Below, one piece after another: positions 41,006-50,897 of a DNA stretch of 64,000 nucleotides. The stretch comes from Marinicellulosiphila megalodicopiae. Lineage in GTDB: Bacteria; Pseudomonadota; Gammaproteobacteria; Pseudomonadales; Natronospirillaceae. The notes beneath the pieces were generated by a model. The model did no database searches, was not told the origin of the DNA, and saw only the letters and a program-made list of their open reading frames with translations. Position 1 is the stretch's first letter. Every line of letters begins with the position of its first letter. The stretch covers positions 2,418,001 to 2,482,000 of the forward strand of contig NZ_AP023087.1 in the NCBI RefSeq assembly GCF_045862395.1, given 5' to 3'. The position numbers and the translations under genes are program-made.

Positions 41006-42049
41006 ATGAAATCGTATGATTTAGAAAGTAATGATGTGATTGCCAAGGTAATCCCCAAAAATCCAGTCAGGCTGATGGATCAATTTCGCTATTATATACG
41101 AGCAAAAAATTACGCTTTAAAAACTGAAAAGACATACTGTTATTGGGTGCTCACATTTATTCGTTTTCATGAAATGAAACACCCAAAAGGCATGGATGCC
41201 GATGAAATTGATTTATTTCTATCTCATTTAGCGGTGGATTGTCATGTGGGTATTAATACTCAAAAAACAGCTTTGAATGCACTTGTTTTTTTCTTTACGA
41301 AATTTTTACAAAAAGAAATTAGAAAATTAGCATTTCGATACAGTAAAGTGCCAAGGCGCATTCCTACTGTTTTTTCTCATAATGAAGCAACTAATATTAT
41401 TAACGTACTTAAAGGAGATAAGCAACTAGCAATACAACTAATGTATGGTTCAGGACTTAGGGTCATGGAGGTATGTAAGTTACGAGTGATGGATATCGAT
41501 TTTGAAAATAATTACATTATCGTTCGTACTTCAAAAGGGAATAAATGGAGAAAGTGTTTACTTCCTGAAAACATAATTGTGCAGTTGCAAGATAGAATTG
41601 ATCGTACAAAAAAAATGCATCAACAAGATTTAAAAAATGGTTATGGCTCTGTTCAACTGCCTAATTCTCTAAATAAAAAATACCCATCAGCGCCAACACA
41701 ATTTAAGTGGCAATATTTATTTCCATCCAAAAAACTATCAGGTAATACAACAACAGGTGAAATTCAACGTTTTCATATGCACGAAAGTCAGTTACAAAGA
41801 TCCGTTGCCCAAGCAATTATTCAGTGTGATATTAATAAAAAAGCAAGTTGTCATACTTTTCGCCATAGCTTTGCTACACGGCTTTTAGAAAATGGCACGG
41901 ACATTCGTAATATTCAAGAGTTAATGGGGCATTCGGATTTATCAACAACTGAAATTTATACTCATGTAGTCGGGGTCAAAGACCGTTCTATTGTGAGTCC
42001 AATTGATTTGCAGGATACCTATGACAGTTTAAAAAAAGCGCTTATCTAA
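41006..42049 (+). CDS. intI: Integron integrase IntI
   Basis: Tyrosine recombinase that excises and inserts cassettes at attC/attI. It has 347 residues from ATG 41006; a TTG at 40997 is less likely. The SAM-like N-terminal domain (RLMDQFRYYIRAKNYALKTEKTYCYWVLTFIRFH) is followed by the catalytic domain with Arg 152 (SGLRVMEVCKL), His 283 and Arg 286 (CHTFRHSFATRLLENG), and Tyr 318 (TEIYTHV). The extra domain unique to IntI, needed to bind folded attC, is visible as PSAPTQFKWQYLFPS...RFHMHESQLQRSV. All catalytic residues are intact, so it should be functional. It is divergent from the array, as usual. Confidence 0.95.
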   Translation: MKSYDLESNDVIAKVIPKNPVRLMDQFRYYIRAKNYALKTEKTYCYWVLTFIRFHEMKHPKGMDADEIDLFLSHLAVDCHVGINTQKTALNALVFFFTKFLQKEIRKLAFRYSKVPRRIPTVFSHNEATNIINVLKGDKQLAIQLMYGSGLRVMEVCKLRVMDIDFENNYIIVRTSKGNKWRKCLLPENIIVQLQDRIDRTKKMHQQDLKNGYGSVQLPNSLNKKYPSAPTQFKWQYLFPSKKLSGNTTTGEIQRFHMHESQLQRSVAQAIIQCDINKKASCHTFRHSFATRLLENGTDIRNIQELMGHSDLSTTEIYTHVVGVKDRSIVSPIDLQDTYDSLKKALI

Positions 42050-42240
42050 CAGGATCAATAGTCGTTTTCCGTCCATCCGTAATCGTTCTAAACGTCAAAT
42101 TAATTCGAGGCAGCTTACTCTTTAAATTAATAGGCAAGCTATGTAGCCAATATATTTGAGTCTCACCTTGCATCATCAGCAAGCTACCAGCTTCTAATTC
42201 GATAGAGCAGGAGTTTTTTTGTTTTTTGTTTTTTGTTTGA
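42042..42240 (-). pseudogene. alkB-family dioxygenase remnant (C-terminal ~60 residues)
   Basis: The reverse strand reads SCSIELEAGSLLMMQGETQIYWLHSLP, then LPRINLTFRTITDG and a TAA at 42042. This is the C-terminus of AlkB-type 2-oxoglutarate/iron dioxygenases, including the final iron His and the RxNxTFR motif. Upstream, the frame meets a TAG in AT-rich sequence, and the N-terminal iron ligands are missing. The tail overlaps the intI stop region by 8 bases. The gene was probably cut when the repeats to the right arose. Confidence 0.8.
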
Positions 42241-42248
42241 TTGGAAAA

Positions 42249-42945
42249 CTAGACAGACATTTTTAGAAATTTTTGCAGAGTTTGTATGATTGTTTTTGAT
42301 TGAAACCGCTGGGTGATATTTTTCGTATTGATTTGGATAGTTTTTTGGAATGATTTAGATAGTTTTTTCGTAATGAATCACGAACCTACAGATATGGATA
42401 CTAGACAAGCATTTTAGAAATTTTTGCAGAGTTTGTATGATTGTTTTTGATTGAAACCGCTGGGTGATATTTTTCGTATTGATTTGGATAGTTTTTTGGA
42501 ATGATTTAGATAGTTTTTTCGTAATGAATCACGAACCTACAGATATGGATACTAGACAAGCATTTTAGAAATTTTTGCAGAGTTTGTAAGATTGTTTTTG
42601 ATTGAAACCGATGGGGATATTTTTCGTATTGATTTGGATTGTTTTTTTCCGAATAAATCCGGAACCTACAGGTGCGATTAATTTCTGCATCGAGATCGTC
42701 TTTTGGAAGGTATTTTTTGAAATGATGTGGATTGTTTTTTCCGAACGATTGCATGCTCTTCGGCTTTGGCATCCCTGCGTCGCTCTACCACCTAAGTCGA
42801 TTTAGGCGCGCACAATTCTAATTAGTCACATCCCTGTGACGATAATTCCGGAACCTACAGTTGAGATTAATTCTTTCTTCGAGGACAAACTTTGGATGAT
42901 TTTTTTGGAGTGAATCACGTACCTTGTTTCTACCATATGGGAATA
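42249..42945. repeat. ~152-bp tandem repeats, three good copies and decayed extra units
   Basis: Copies begin CTAGACA at 42249, 42401 and 42552 (periods 152 and 151). The first two are nearly identical; the third degenerates after about 100 bases. Further pieces sharing GGAACCTACAG-TG-GATTAAT follow at about 42659 and 42849. There is no conserved reading frame and no attC structure. 42214-43069 holds no gene beyond the alkB tail. Confidence 0.85.
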
Positions 42946-43069
42946 TTCTGTGCTGTTGATTATGTGGGTATTTTCAATCGAATTGATACTTAACTCCTTT
43001 GATAAACAGACATCACCCAAAACTTGATGTATGATTTTATTTTTTCATTAATATTAAATAAGGGACAGC

Positions 43070-44854
43070 ATGTCAGTTGAATCTTTGCATTATCAAATTA
43101 AAGTTAAAGACACGCACGCACATTTATTTGAGGTTTCTTTAACGTTTACGCCCATTAGCGACACAACGGTTTTATCATTGCCTTCATGGATTCCAGGTAG
43201 TTATTTAATTCGCGATTTTGCTAAAAATATCATCCAAATTCAAATTACCGATTCAAATCAAAGCGCTGTTCCATTGATTCAGCTGGATAAAAATCATTGG
43301 CAGTTTGAATCCACACAAACTGTGACTGTTTGCTACCAAGTTTATGCGTTTGATCTGTCTGTTCGTTCGGCTTATTTAGATCAAAATCAAGGTTTTTTTA
43401 ACGGCACGAGTGTGTTTTTATGCCCCCAAGGTTTAGAGCATTATTGTTGTGAATTAAATGTTATTGAAAATCCTCACACCCCCACTTGGAAAGTGGCCAC
43501 AAGCTTAAAAACTGAACACCTGTATCAATTTGGTTTGTATCAAGCCCAAAATTACGACGAATTCATTGATCACCCTTTTATTTTAGGCGACTTTGATTTA
43601 CACAGTTTTTATGTAGGGGATGTTCAGCACGATGTGGTGTTAATGGGCAAACATTATTGCGATATGGCACGTTTATGTGATGATCTTCAAGCAATATGCC
43701 AAACCCAAATTGGCTTTTTTAATGACGATGCGCCATTTACAAACAAACGCTATGTGTTTATGACCTTGGTAACCCAAAGCGGTTATGGCGGTTTAGAACA
43801 TAGAGACTCTACTGTTTTAATGTGTCCTCGAAATGATCTACCTCGTATTGGTGAAGACAAACAAACAATCAGCGATGAATACTTAAATTATTTAACGCTA
43901 TGCTCCCATGAGTATTTTCATAACTGGAATGTGAAACGTATTAAACCCAAAGCCTTTGCGCCTTATCAATTAGACAAAGAAAGCTACACCACACAGCTTT
44001 GGGCCTTTGAAGGTTTCACCAGTTATTATGAAGCGTTAATGGTTGCGCGCGCAGGTTTAATTGACTCTCAACGGTTCATCAAGTATTTAGCGCAAACCTT
44101 AACTCGAGTATTTCGAACTCAAGGCCGCTTCAGTCAATCATTAAGCGACTCAAGTTTTAATGCTTGGACTAAGTTTTATCAGCAGGACGCTAATGCCAAT
44201 AACGCCATCGTCAGTTATTACACAAAAGGGGCCTACATCGCGCTAGCGTTAGATTTAATTTTGCGTGAAAATCAATCCAGTTTAGATGCGTTAATGCAAC
44301 TTTTATGGGACAAATACAAAGACGGCTCAGGTGTGCCAGAGGGTGAAATTGAATTATTAGCTGGGCAACTTGCGGGTATTGATTTAACCAACTTTTTTGA
44401 TCAAGCGTTAAATGGGACACAGGATATCGATTTATTTCCATTGCTTGCACAAATGGGAGTTAAATTTGGATTAGGGAACGTATCTAGCTTATCAAAACTC
44501 GGCGGTCATAAAGCCAATTTAGATGGTAACGAGAAAGCATTTATTGGTGCAAGATTAGCCCCCCACCCTTGGGGCGCAAAAGTTGTATTTGTTGAAAACA
44601 ATGGCGCCGCTTATAAAGCAGGTCTTGCAAGTGGCGATATTATTATTGCCTTGGACAATTTAAAAGTTTCTGATAAAACCATTGAAAAAGAATTAAGTAA
44701 ATTCCCCCTTGGCACTAAAGTGAGTATTCACGCCTTTAGAGACAGTGAATTATTTGAAATGCAATTGCCCACCATAACCAGTACCAACCATACCGTTTGG
44801 TTAGATGTGCTCAATCAAGATTTGTTAGATAAGTGGGTTTTGACTTCTAATTAA
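43070..44854 (+). CDS. M61 family metallopeptidase with PDZ domain
   Basis: A 594-residue glycyl-aminopeptidase-type enzyme. The N-terminal beta domain is followed by the zinc site HEYFH (280-284), FHNWNVKRIKP and the downstream Glu in LWAFEGFTSYYE, which identify M61. A PDZ domain closes the protein (GAKVVFVENNGAAYKAGLASGDIIIAL). No signal peptide is seen, so it is probably cytoplasmic. An AAGGGACAGC ribosome site precedes ATG. Confidence 0.92.
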   Translation: MSVESLHYQIKVKDTHAHLFEVSLTFTPISDTTVLSLPSWIPGSYLIRDFAKNIIQIQITDSNQSAVPLIQLDKNHWQFESTQTVTVCYQVYAFDLSVRSAYLDQNQGFFNGTSVFLCPQGLEHYCCELNVIENPHTPTWKVATSLKTEHLYQFGLYQAQNYDEFIDHPFILGDFDLHSFYVGDVQHDVVLMGKHYCDMARLCDDLQAICQTQIGFFNDDAPFTNKRYVFMTLVTQSGYGGLEHRDSTVLMCPRNDLPRIGEDKQTISDEYLNYLTLCSHEYFHNWNVKRIKPKAFAPYQLDKESYTTQLWAFEGFTSYYEALMVARAGLIDSQRFIKYLAQTLTRVFRTQGRFSQSLSDSSFNAWTKFYQQDANANNAIVSYYTKGAYIALALDLILRENQSSLDALMQLLWDKYKDGSGVPEGEIELLAGQLAGIDLTNFFDQALNGTQDIDLFPLLAQMGVKFGLGNVSSLSKLGGHKANLDGNEKAFIGARLAPHPWGAKVVFVENNGAAYKAGLASGDIIIALDNLKVSDKTIEKELSKFPLGTKVSIHAFRDSELFEMQLPTITSTNHTVWLDVLNQDLLDKWVLTSN

Positions 44855-44866
44855 CCCAAGCAAAAA

Positions 44867-44900
44867 AAAGCCCTCACAATTTAAATTGTGAGGGCTTTTT
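44867..44900. terminator. Bidirectional terminator between convergent genes
   Basis: AAGCCCTCACAATTT / AAATTGTGAGGGCTT, a 15-bp perfect inverted repeat with A-run before and T-run after. It serves both the M61 gene (+) and the xylanase gene (-). Confidence 0.92.
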
Positions 44901-44915
44901 TACATCTGTTTTTAT

Positions 44916-47900
44916 CTATGGCGCTACTGCACGACCTGTTGATGGACTTAATACACCTGGGCACAACCCTTTAGCTTCCATGTTAGCTGAAATTTGAGCC
45001 AATGCGGCATTGGTATTCCAACCACCATTATCATGCATCAAAATCGAATCGCCATTTTGCATTTGATTGATCACTTCGGCAATTTGCGCAGAACTTGCCC
45101 CGTCCCAATCTGCTGAATCTGCATCCCAATTCATAGTGATCATACCAAGTGAAGTTGCAGCACTTCTGACATTATCATTGGCTTCGCCATAAGGCGGTCT
45201 AAAAATAGTTGGCCTTGGTGCGCCCACATTTTGAATAATATCACTGGTACGAGTCAATTCACTTAAAATGTCGTTATAGCTTAAATCCGTTAAATGCGGA
45301 TGGGTGTAACTGTGGTTTTGCATGACTCCCACACTTAATAATGTAGGCGCCATATTTTGATTGTTTGCTAAATACTGCCCTTGAATAAACCAAGTAACGG
45401 GGGCCAGATCATGTTGATTAATTAAATCCACTAACGTTGATGTATTGCCTGTTGGGCCATCATCAAAAGTTAAAGCGATGTAACCGGCATCACATGAACG
45501 GGTACTGACTGTGTTGATGTTGGCATTGGCATTGGTGTTGGTGTTGGAAGCACCGGGATTATTCAATATCAACACTTCTTCTACACCAAAAAATGCAGGT
45601 TTTTTCTGAAGATTGTCGTTATACAATAATGGCCAATCAGGTAAGTTTGCATCGCCATTATTTTCATAATACCAGCTATCTACATCTGCAATACCCCAAA
45701 TTGTAATGCCGCCTCGACGCGCCTCTGGAACCACATCGTAATAAGCTTGAATGATATCGATGTAGGTTTGTTTTTGCGTTTCAAGACCAGTACAACTATT
45801 TAAACAATCATTACGACCATTAAAATCATTGCTTGTATTATTATCATATGGATTATTAATTCTCACATCCATTTCGGTAATTTTAATCAATAGATCATCA
45901 TCTAAATCCACAATTTTTTGCATTGATGTACGAATATTTGCAATGGATGGGAATCCATTAATAACGTGCATTTGAAAACCCACGCCATCAATAGGTACAC
46001 CTTGATTTACAAGTTCTGAAATTAATCCAACTAATGCTGTAGTTTTTGATCCATTTTGTTCAGTATTGAAATCATTGTAATACAATATGGCATTGCCATC
46101 GGCTGCTTTGGCTGCTCTAAATGCTTCACCTATGTAGCTTTGATTACCGTATTGCTCATAGAAAACTGAATTGCGATACCCAGTACCATTGTCTCCACCC
46201 CCACTGTCTGCACCATCATATAACGCTTCATTTACGACATCCCAGCTATATACTTTACCTGCAAAATGCGTGGCGGTATTTGTAATTTGATTCAAGTATT
46301 GCTGTTTGAAATTATTACCTGGGTTGGTCGCCCAACTTGGTAGTTGATAATCTGGATGCCAAACTAAAGCATGCCCGTGTACCGTTAAATCGTTATCTAA
46401 CGCCCAATTTACAAGTGCATCAGCATTAGCAAAGCTGTTTTCTAAATAGCTCATTTTCATAATATTTTCAGCGGTAATTTGCGTAAAATCACTTTTCACA
46501 ATATTTTGACGTGGGGTATTGGTTAAAATATCCACTCCACTAGTGCCTGTTCCGTCTGGAACAGCAATACCTAAAGGAAATGGCACCAAGGCAGAAAGAC
46601 CATTACCGTCAAACTCAGGTATAGGGGGCTCAATCACTAACACTTCACCATTTTGCGAATAGATAACAAACCCACTGATAGTGGCGTTATCTATAATTGA
46701 TTCCAACTCAATGGTTAAGCTATTGTCATTAACGCTCACAACATTAGAGCTGAGCGAGTACATCGTATCGTGACCTACTGTATTGTATAAATCTATCTGA
46801 GAAACCACTGATGTATTTTCAACATTCACATTAAATGAACGCAGGTTCGAGTCTTCTTGATACATTTCAACAAAAAATAATTCCACCTGATATTGATCAT
46901 TTGAAACGGGAATTTCATAACGATACGACCCATAACGTTCAGTTTGCAACATGGCAAATTCTTGGGCGCCAGCTATATCATCTGTAGTTGAATTGACTGT
47001 ACCACCGGTAGAGTATTGATCCGCCTCAAAGGTAATGGAGTCATAGATGACTGAAGTATTTGAACCCGAATTAATCGCTTTTAATACAGGCAATGTATTT
47101 GCGATGGGATCTGTAACGTTGATTATTTTTTCAAACGCATCGGATGATTTGCCTTCATTATCTACCACAATTAATTCAATCGTATAGGTACCAGCCATTG
47201 TAAATTCATGACTAAACTGCTCCATTGTATTATCCGATACGCCATTGATACTCCATAGATATTGATCAATTTGTCCATCTTGATCACTTGAAAGCATGGC
47301 ATCGAAATCCACTGTAAGCGGCGCAATCCCAGATAACACTGATGCACTAAATATTGCACTTGGTTCTTGATTTTCATTTACGCTTTGAGTTACCGTCACT
47401 TGGACAACATCTGTGGTAGTGCCGCTTACTGGGTTACTTGCAGAAAATTCAACATCGTAAATGCCGGCTGTTGCAAATGTATAAACTGCCGTTAATTGAT
47501 CAAAATTTTCACCTTCAATCGTCCATTGATACGTTAATACACCATCGTAAGGATCACTAGCGGTTGCAGAAAATTGCGCTTGTTGGTTTTGCTCGATTGT
47601 AAAATCATCGCCGGCATAAACAATCGGTTGTGTACGTGGTTCAACTTTGACTGAAATGGCAACTGTATCTGACTCGCCTTCTAGATCTTTTACGGTCAAC
47701 TCAACAGGGTATTCGCCAGCTTCAGTAAAAGTATACTCTAAAGTTGAACCGTTAAATGACTCACTGCCGATCATCCAAAGAAAACTGGTTACTTGTTTAT
47801 CATCGTTAGATAAACTGCCATTAAGCATCACTGGCTGATTCACAAACACCACTTGATTTTGTCCCGCATTGGCTGTTGGAGCTAAATTTGTACTCCCTTG

Positions 47901-48257
47901 GCCAGCGCTGACATTGATAGTGGATGTTTGAATATCAGTCACCCCATTTGTATCCGTTACTGTTAATGTAATGGTGTATTCACCACTTGTATCAAACTTG
48001 TAATCTAATTCACTTAGATCAGAGACAAACTCCCCATTAACCGTCCAGGAATACAACACAATACCAGTATCATCAAATGAAGAGGTACCATCTAAATTCA
48101 CAGTTAATGGCGCTGTACCAGCTAAAGTATCCGCTTTAATAATGGCTAAAGGTGGCTGGTTTTGTTGGTTATTTTGATCCGTTGGATTGTTATCAAAGGC
48201 TGTAGTGCAGCTTGAAGCGAATATTGTTGCTGATACTAATGTATATATTTTGTTCAT
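44916..48257 (-). CDS. Bifunctional GH10 xylanase / CE4 polysaccharide deacetylase lipoprotein
   Basis: A 1113-residue secreted lipoprotein (lipobox FASSC, Cys 17). Order: four PKD-type domains (about residues 30-385), a malectin-like or carbohydrate-binding domain (about 390-535), a GH10 endoxylanase domain, a short TNTNANAN linker, and a C-terminal CE4 deacetylase domain. GH10 acid/base Glu 677 is in WDVVNEAL and the nucleophile Glu 795 in ITEMDVRI. CE4 shows ALTFDDGP, HSYTHPHLT, RPPYGE and LMHDNG. Together they would cleave xylan and remove its acetyl groups. A hydrophobic or repeat-rich N-part holds it at the surface. Confidence 0.9.
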   Translation of the reverse strand: MNKIYTLVSATIFASSCTTAFDNNPTDQNNQQNQPPLAIIKADTLAGTAPLTVNLDGTSSFDDTGIVLYSWTVNGEFVSDLSELDYKFDTSGEYTITLTVTDTNGVTDIQTSTINVSAGQGSTNLAPTANAGQNQVVFVNQPVMLNGSLSNDDKQVTSFLWMIGSESFNGSTLEYTFTEAGEYPVELTVKDLEGESDTVAISVKVEPRTQPIVYAGDDFTIEQNQQAQFSATASDPYDGVLTYQWTIEGENFDQLTAVYTFATAGIYDVEFSASNPVSGTTTDVVQVTVTQSVNENQEPSAIFSASVLSGIAPLTVDFDAMLSSDQDGQIDQYLWSINGVSDNTMEQFSHEFTMAGTYTIELIVVDNEGKSSDAFEKIINVTDPIANTLPVLKAINSGSNTSVIYDSITFEADQYSTGGTVNSTTDDIAGAQEFAMLQTERYGSYRYEIPVSNDQYQVELFFVEMYQEDSNLRSFNVNVENTSVVSQIDLYNTVGHDTMYSLSSNVVSVNDNSLTIELESIIDNATISGFVIYSQNGEVLVIEPPIPEFDGNGLSALVPFPLGIAVPDGTGTSGVDILTNTPRQNIVKSDFTQITAENIMKMSYLENSFANADALVNWALDNDLTVHGHALVWHPDYQLPSWATNPGNNFKQQYLNQITNTATHFAGKVYSWDVVNEALYDGADSGGGDNGTGYRNSVFYEQYGNQSYIGEAFRAAKAADGNAILYYNDFNTEQNGSKTTALVGLISELVNQGVPIDGVGFQMHVINGFPSIANIRTSMQKIVDLDDDLLIKITEMDVRINNPYDNNTSNDFNGRNDCLNSCTGLETQKQTYIDIIQAYYDVVPEARRGGITIWGIADVDSWYYENNGDANLPDWPLLYNDNLQKKPAFFGVEEVLILNNPGASNTNTNANANINTVSTRSCDAGYIALTFDDGPTGNTSTLVDLINQHDLAPVTWFIQGQYLANNQNMAPTLLSVGVMQNHSYTHPHLTDLSYNDILSELTRTSDIIQNVGAPRPTIFRPPYGEANDNVRSAATSLGMITMNWDADSADWDGASSAQIAEVINQMQNGDSILMHDNGGWNTNAALAQISANMEAKGLCPGVLSPSTGRAVAP

Positions 48258-48435
48258 ATTGTTCTCATTTATTTCACATTATGTAAACTATACATAGGCG
48301 AAACATTATTAACAATGAAAGCGCATACAAAACAAAATACAACATTGCAAAATGTGAATCATGCACGTTTTTTAAGACCATTTAAAGGACAAGAAAATTG
48401 AAGTCCTAAGCACTTTTGGCAATGTTTTTCAGTAA

Positions 48436-49116
48436 TTAAAACAATGATTCACTCAAAAATGTCATTCTTTGAGACTTAGTTGGATGGGCAAACTCTAGAC
48501 TATACGCATTGAGCATTAATCGATTGGCTGATTGTTGGCATAATTCATCGCCGTATAAATCATCACCTAAAATACTATGACCAAAAGCTTGGCTGTGAAT
48601 GCGTAATTGATGGGTTCTGCCAGTTTTGGGAGTAAATATCACCTTGGTGGAATTGGGAAAATCCGAAGAAGCATCATTTCGACCAACCACCTTATAATGG
48701 CTCTCGCTGTATTTACCCTGCAATTCGCACACAACATGTCGTGGAAATTCTCCCTTTTTAAGGGAAAACGTTAACACACCCTCTTCATTTACAACGGATC
48801 CCATCAATACTGCTTGGTAGGTTTTTTTAATGCTGCGTAATTCAAATTGGCGATTAATATGGGCAATTGCAGGTTTATTTAAAGCGATAATCATCACACC
48901 CGATGTGCCTAAATCTAATCGATGACACATTAATGCATTTGGGAAATCTTGCACAATTCGATGATGCACTGAATCCTTATTTAATGGATGTTTACCTGAA
49001 AGACTTAATAACCCTGAAGGTTTATCAATCACGACAATATCATCATCTTGATACAAAATTTCGATCGATTCTAAACACTTGGGTGCGACAAAATCATCTG
49101 CTGGGTTACTTTTCAT
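48436..49116 (-). CDS. RluA-family pseudouridine synthase
   Basis: Converts uridine to pseudouridine in rRNA or tRNA. 226 residues with ILYQDDDIVVIDKPSGLLSL, the catalytic aspartate in MCHRLDLGTSG, and the closing TGRTHQLRIHSQAFGHSILGD. There is no S4 domain, so it is closest to RluA itself (23S U746 and tRNA U32). The exact target site cannot be told from sequence alone. Confidence 0.88.
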   Translation of the reverse strand: MKSNPADDFVAPKCLESIEILYQDDDIVVIDKPSGLLSLSGKHPLNKDSVHHRIVQDFPNALMCHRLDLGTSGVMIIALNKPAIAHINRQFELRSIKKTYQAVLMGSVVNEEGVLTFSLKKGEFPRHVVCELQGKYSESHYKVVGRNDASSDFPNSTKVIFTPKTGRTHQLRIHSQAFGHSILGDDLYGDELCQQSANRLMLNAYSLEFAHPTKSQRMTFLSESLF

Positions 49117-49198
49117 AATAGAGAAACACTTCTTTACAAGTTTATGGGGTGTTTAATTAATGTCTGACTAAACTTAATATATCAAACTGGGATTTTTA

Positions 49199-50896
49199 AT
49201 GATTAGGCTAAGCCAACTGCTTCAAATAGGCACACATAACGACGATATCGCTCTTAATTTCGCGAATCGAATGTTTAATATTTCTGCTCTGATATTAGGT
49301 TCAGCTTGCGCATTTTATGCTGTCATTTTTTTAATACTCGGCAATCACTATTTAGGTCTTTATGTCGGAGCGAATGCTTTAGTATACGCAATTTGCCTCA
49401 CCCTTTCGTTTAATAAATTTTTTACTTTTGCTCGCCTATTAATGATCCATTGTTTCAACAGTGGTGCAGCGGTAATGGTGTTAGTGATAGGTTATGACAG
49501 TGGTTTAATCTATCTTTTCTTTTTTATCATTTCAGCAAGTAGTTTTTTTATCGTACACAAAGAAGTGAAACTTCGTGTGTATTGTATATTATTACCCCTG
49601 CTCATTTTATTTGCATTAACGTTCATCAAAGACATTTACACCCCCATTGTTGAAATACCTAAAGCATTATCCCTTGCTTTTATTGTCACGATTTTCTCAT
49701 TTTTTGTCTGTACTGAATTTTGGCAGTTTATCTTTCATAATCGACACATCCATCAATTACGCATTGCCAGAGAAGAAGCCGAAAAACTTACAAAAGTGAA
49801 AACTGAATTTTTATCAACCATGAGCCATGAGATTCAAACCCCAATAAATGCTATTGTGTCGATGGGTAATTTTTTAAATGATGAATCACTATCAAAAAAA
49901 GAGCGAAACAATTTTACAGAAACTTTAAATCAAAACTGCCAAACCTTAATGTCGATTGTTGACAACATCATGGACTACAGCCAACTTGAAGATCCCCATG
50001 GATTGTCAATGTATATTGCAAAAAACAATCTAAACGACACATCAAAAAAGTTAGATAATGAATTCAAATTAAAATGTTCAGCTAAAGAATTAAAGTGGAC
50101 ACTATCAATCGATAGCACTCTTGAAAATAACCATTGCTATTACGATGAAAAAAGAATCTACCAAATACTGTCACACATAATCGATAACGCAGTTAAGTTC
50201 ACATCAAAAGGGGCCGTCACCTGTAACATAGAACAACTTAGCATGGATACCACAACCATGACCGTGCGTTTTACCATCACAGACACAGGAATTGGCATAG
50301 ATCGTGAAAAAATAATCGCCATCGACACCCCATTTAACCAAGGTGATAATTCCTTAAAACGTGAATTTTCTGGCCTAGGTTTAGGGCTGGCCCTTAGCAA
50401 TAAAATTCTCAAAAATTTAAACAGCGAATTGGTTATCGAAAAAAGTGACGCCTCTGGCAGCAAAATTTCTTTCACATTAGTGCTCGATACTAGCGAACAA
50501 CCCTTTAATATGAAAAGTTTAAATTTAATGGGTAAAAGAGGATTACTAGTTGAAGACAATCCCATTAACATTCAAATCACACGATTACTATTATCAAAAT
50601 GGAATATGGACATCGACATTGCCACTGATGGATTACAGGCGATCAATTTATTAAAAGAGCGACCACTTAGCTATCACATAATTTTTATGGATTTGCACAT
50701 GCCTGTTATGGACGGATTGGAAGCAACTCAACGCATTCGCGAATCAAATTTATTTGAAGGGCCGATACTTGCGATAACAGCAGAATCACAAAACAAAATA
50801 CTTAATGGATTAAAAGAAAAAGGTTTTACCGATTTTATTACAAAACCGGTATCGCCTAAAATATTCGCTGCAAAATTATTACAATATTTAAAATAA
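49199..50896 (+). CDS. Hybrid sensor histidine kinase with receiver domain
   Basis: 565 residues: an N-terminal membrane region of about six helices (to about 180), then a dimerisation domain with phosphorylated His 210 (STMSHEIQTPINAI). An HATPase domain follows (SHIIDNAVKFTSKG, DTGIGID, GLGLGLALSNKIL), then a receiver domain with Asp 498 (FMDLHMPVMDG) and Lys in FITKPVS. There is no HPt domain and no adjacent regulator. The usual box Leu or Arg after HE is Ile-Gln here (HEIQTP versus HEIRTP). Signal unknown. Confidence 0.9.
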   Translation: MIRLSQLLQIGTHNDDIALNFANRMFNISALILGSACAFYAVIFLILGNHYLGLYVGANALVYAICLTLSFNKFFTFARLLMIHCFNSGAAVMVLVIGYDSGLIYLFFFIISASSFFIVHKEVKLRVYCILLPLLILFALTFIKDIYTPIVEIPKALSLAFIVTIFSFFVCTEFWQFIFHNRHIHQLRIAREEAEKLTKVKTEFLSTMSHEIQTPINAIVSMGNFLNDESLSKKERNNFTETLNQNCQTLMSIVDNIMDYSQLEDPHGLSMYIAKNNLNDTSKKLDNEFKLKCSAKELKWTLSIDSTLENNHCYYDEKRIYQILSHIIDNAVKFTSKGAVTCNIEQLSMDTTTMTVRFTITDTGIGIDREKIIAIDTPFNQGDNSLKREFSGLGLGLALSNKILKNLNSELVIEKSDASGSKISFTLVLDTSEQPFNMKSLNLMGKRGLLVEDNPINIQITRLLLSKWNMDIDIATDGLQAINLLKERPLSYHIIFMDLHMPVMDGLEATQRIRESNLFEGPILAITAESQNKILNGLKEKGFTDFITKPVSPKIFAAKLLQYLK

Positions 50897-50897
50897 T

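Larger units (their letters stand above)
27350..42049. mobile_element. Chromosomal integron: intI, attI and 26 cassettes with 25 attC sites
   Basis: A tyrosine-recombinase integrase (41006-42049, + strand) faces away from an array in which every cassette gene lies on the minus strand. The genes are separated by 96-115 bp attC sites. 18 of the 25 attC sites belong to one near-identical family, typical of resident, sedentary chromosomal integrons rather than mobile ones. The array ends at 27350 in a cassette without attC, beside hipBA. Confidence 0.95.

Noticed and set aside
42506..42805. Small ORFs over the 152-bp repeats
   Set aside because: Frames differ between repeat copies and no copy keeps the same protein, so they are not genes.
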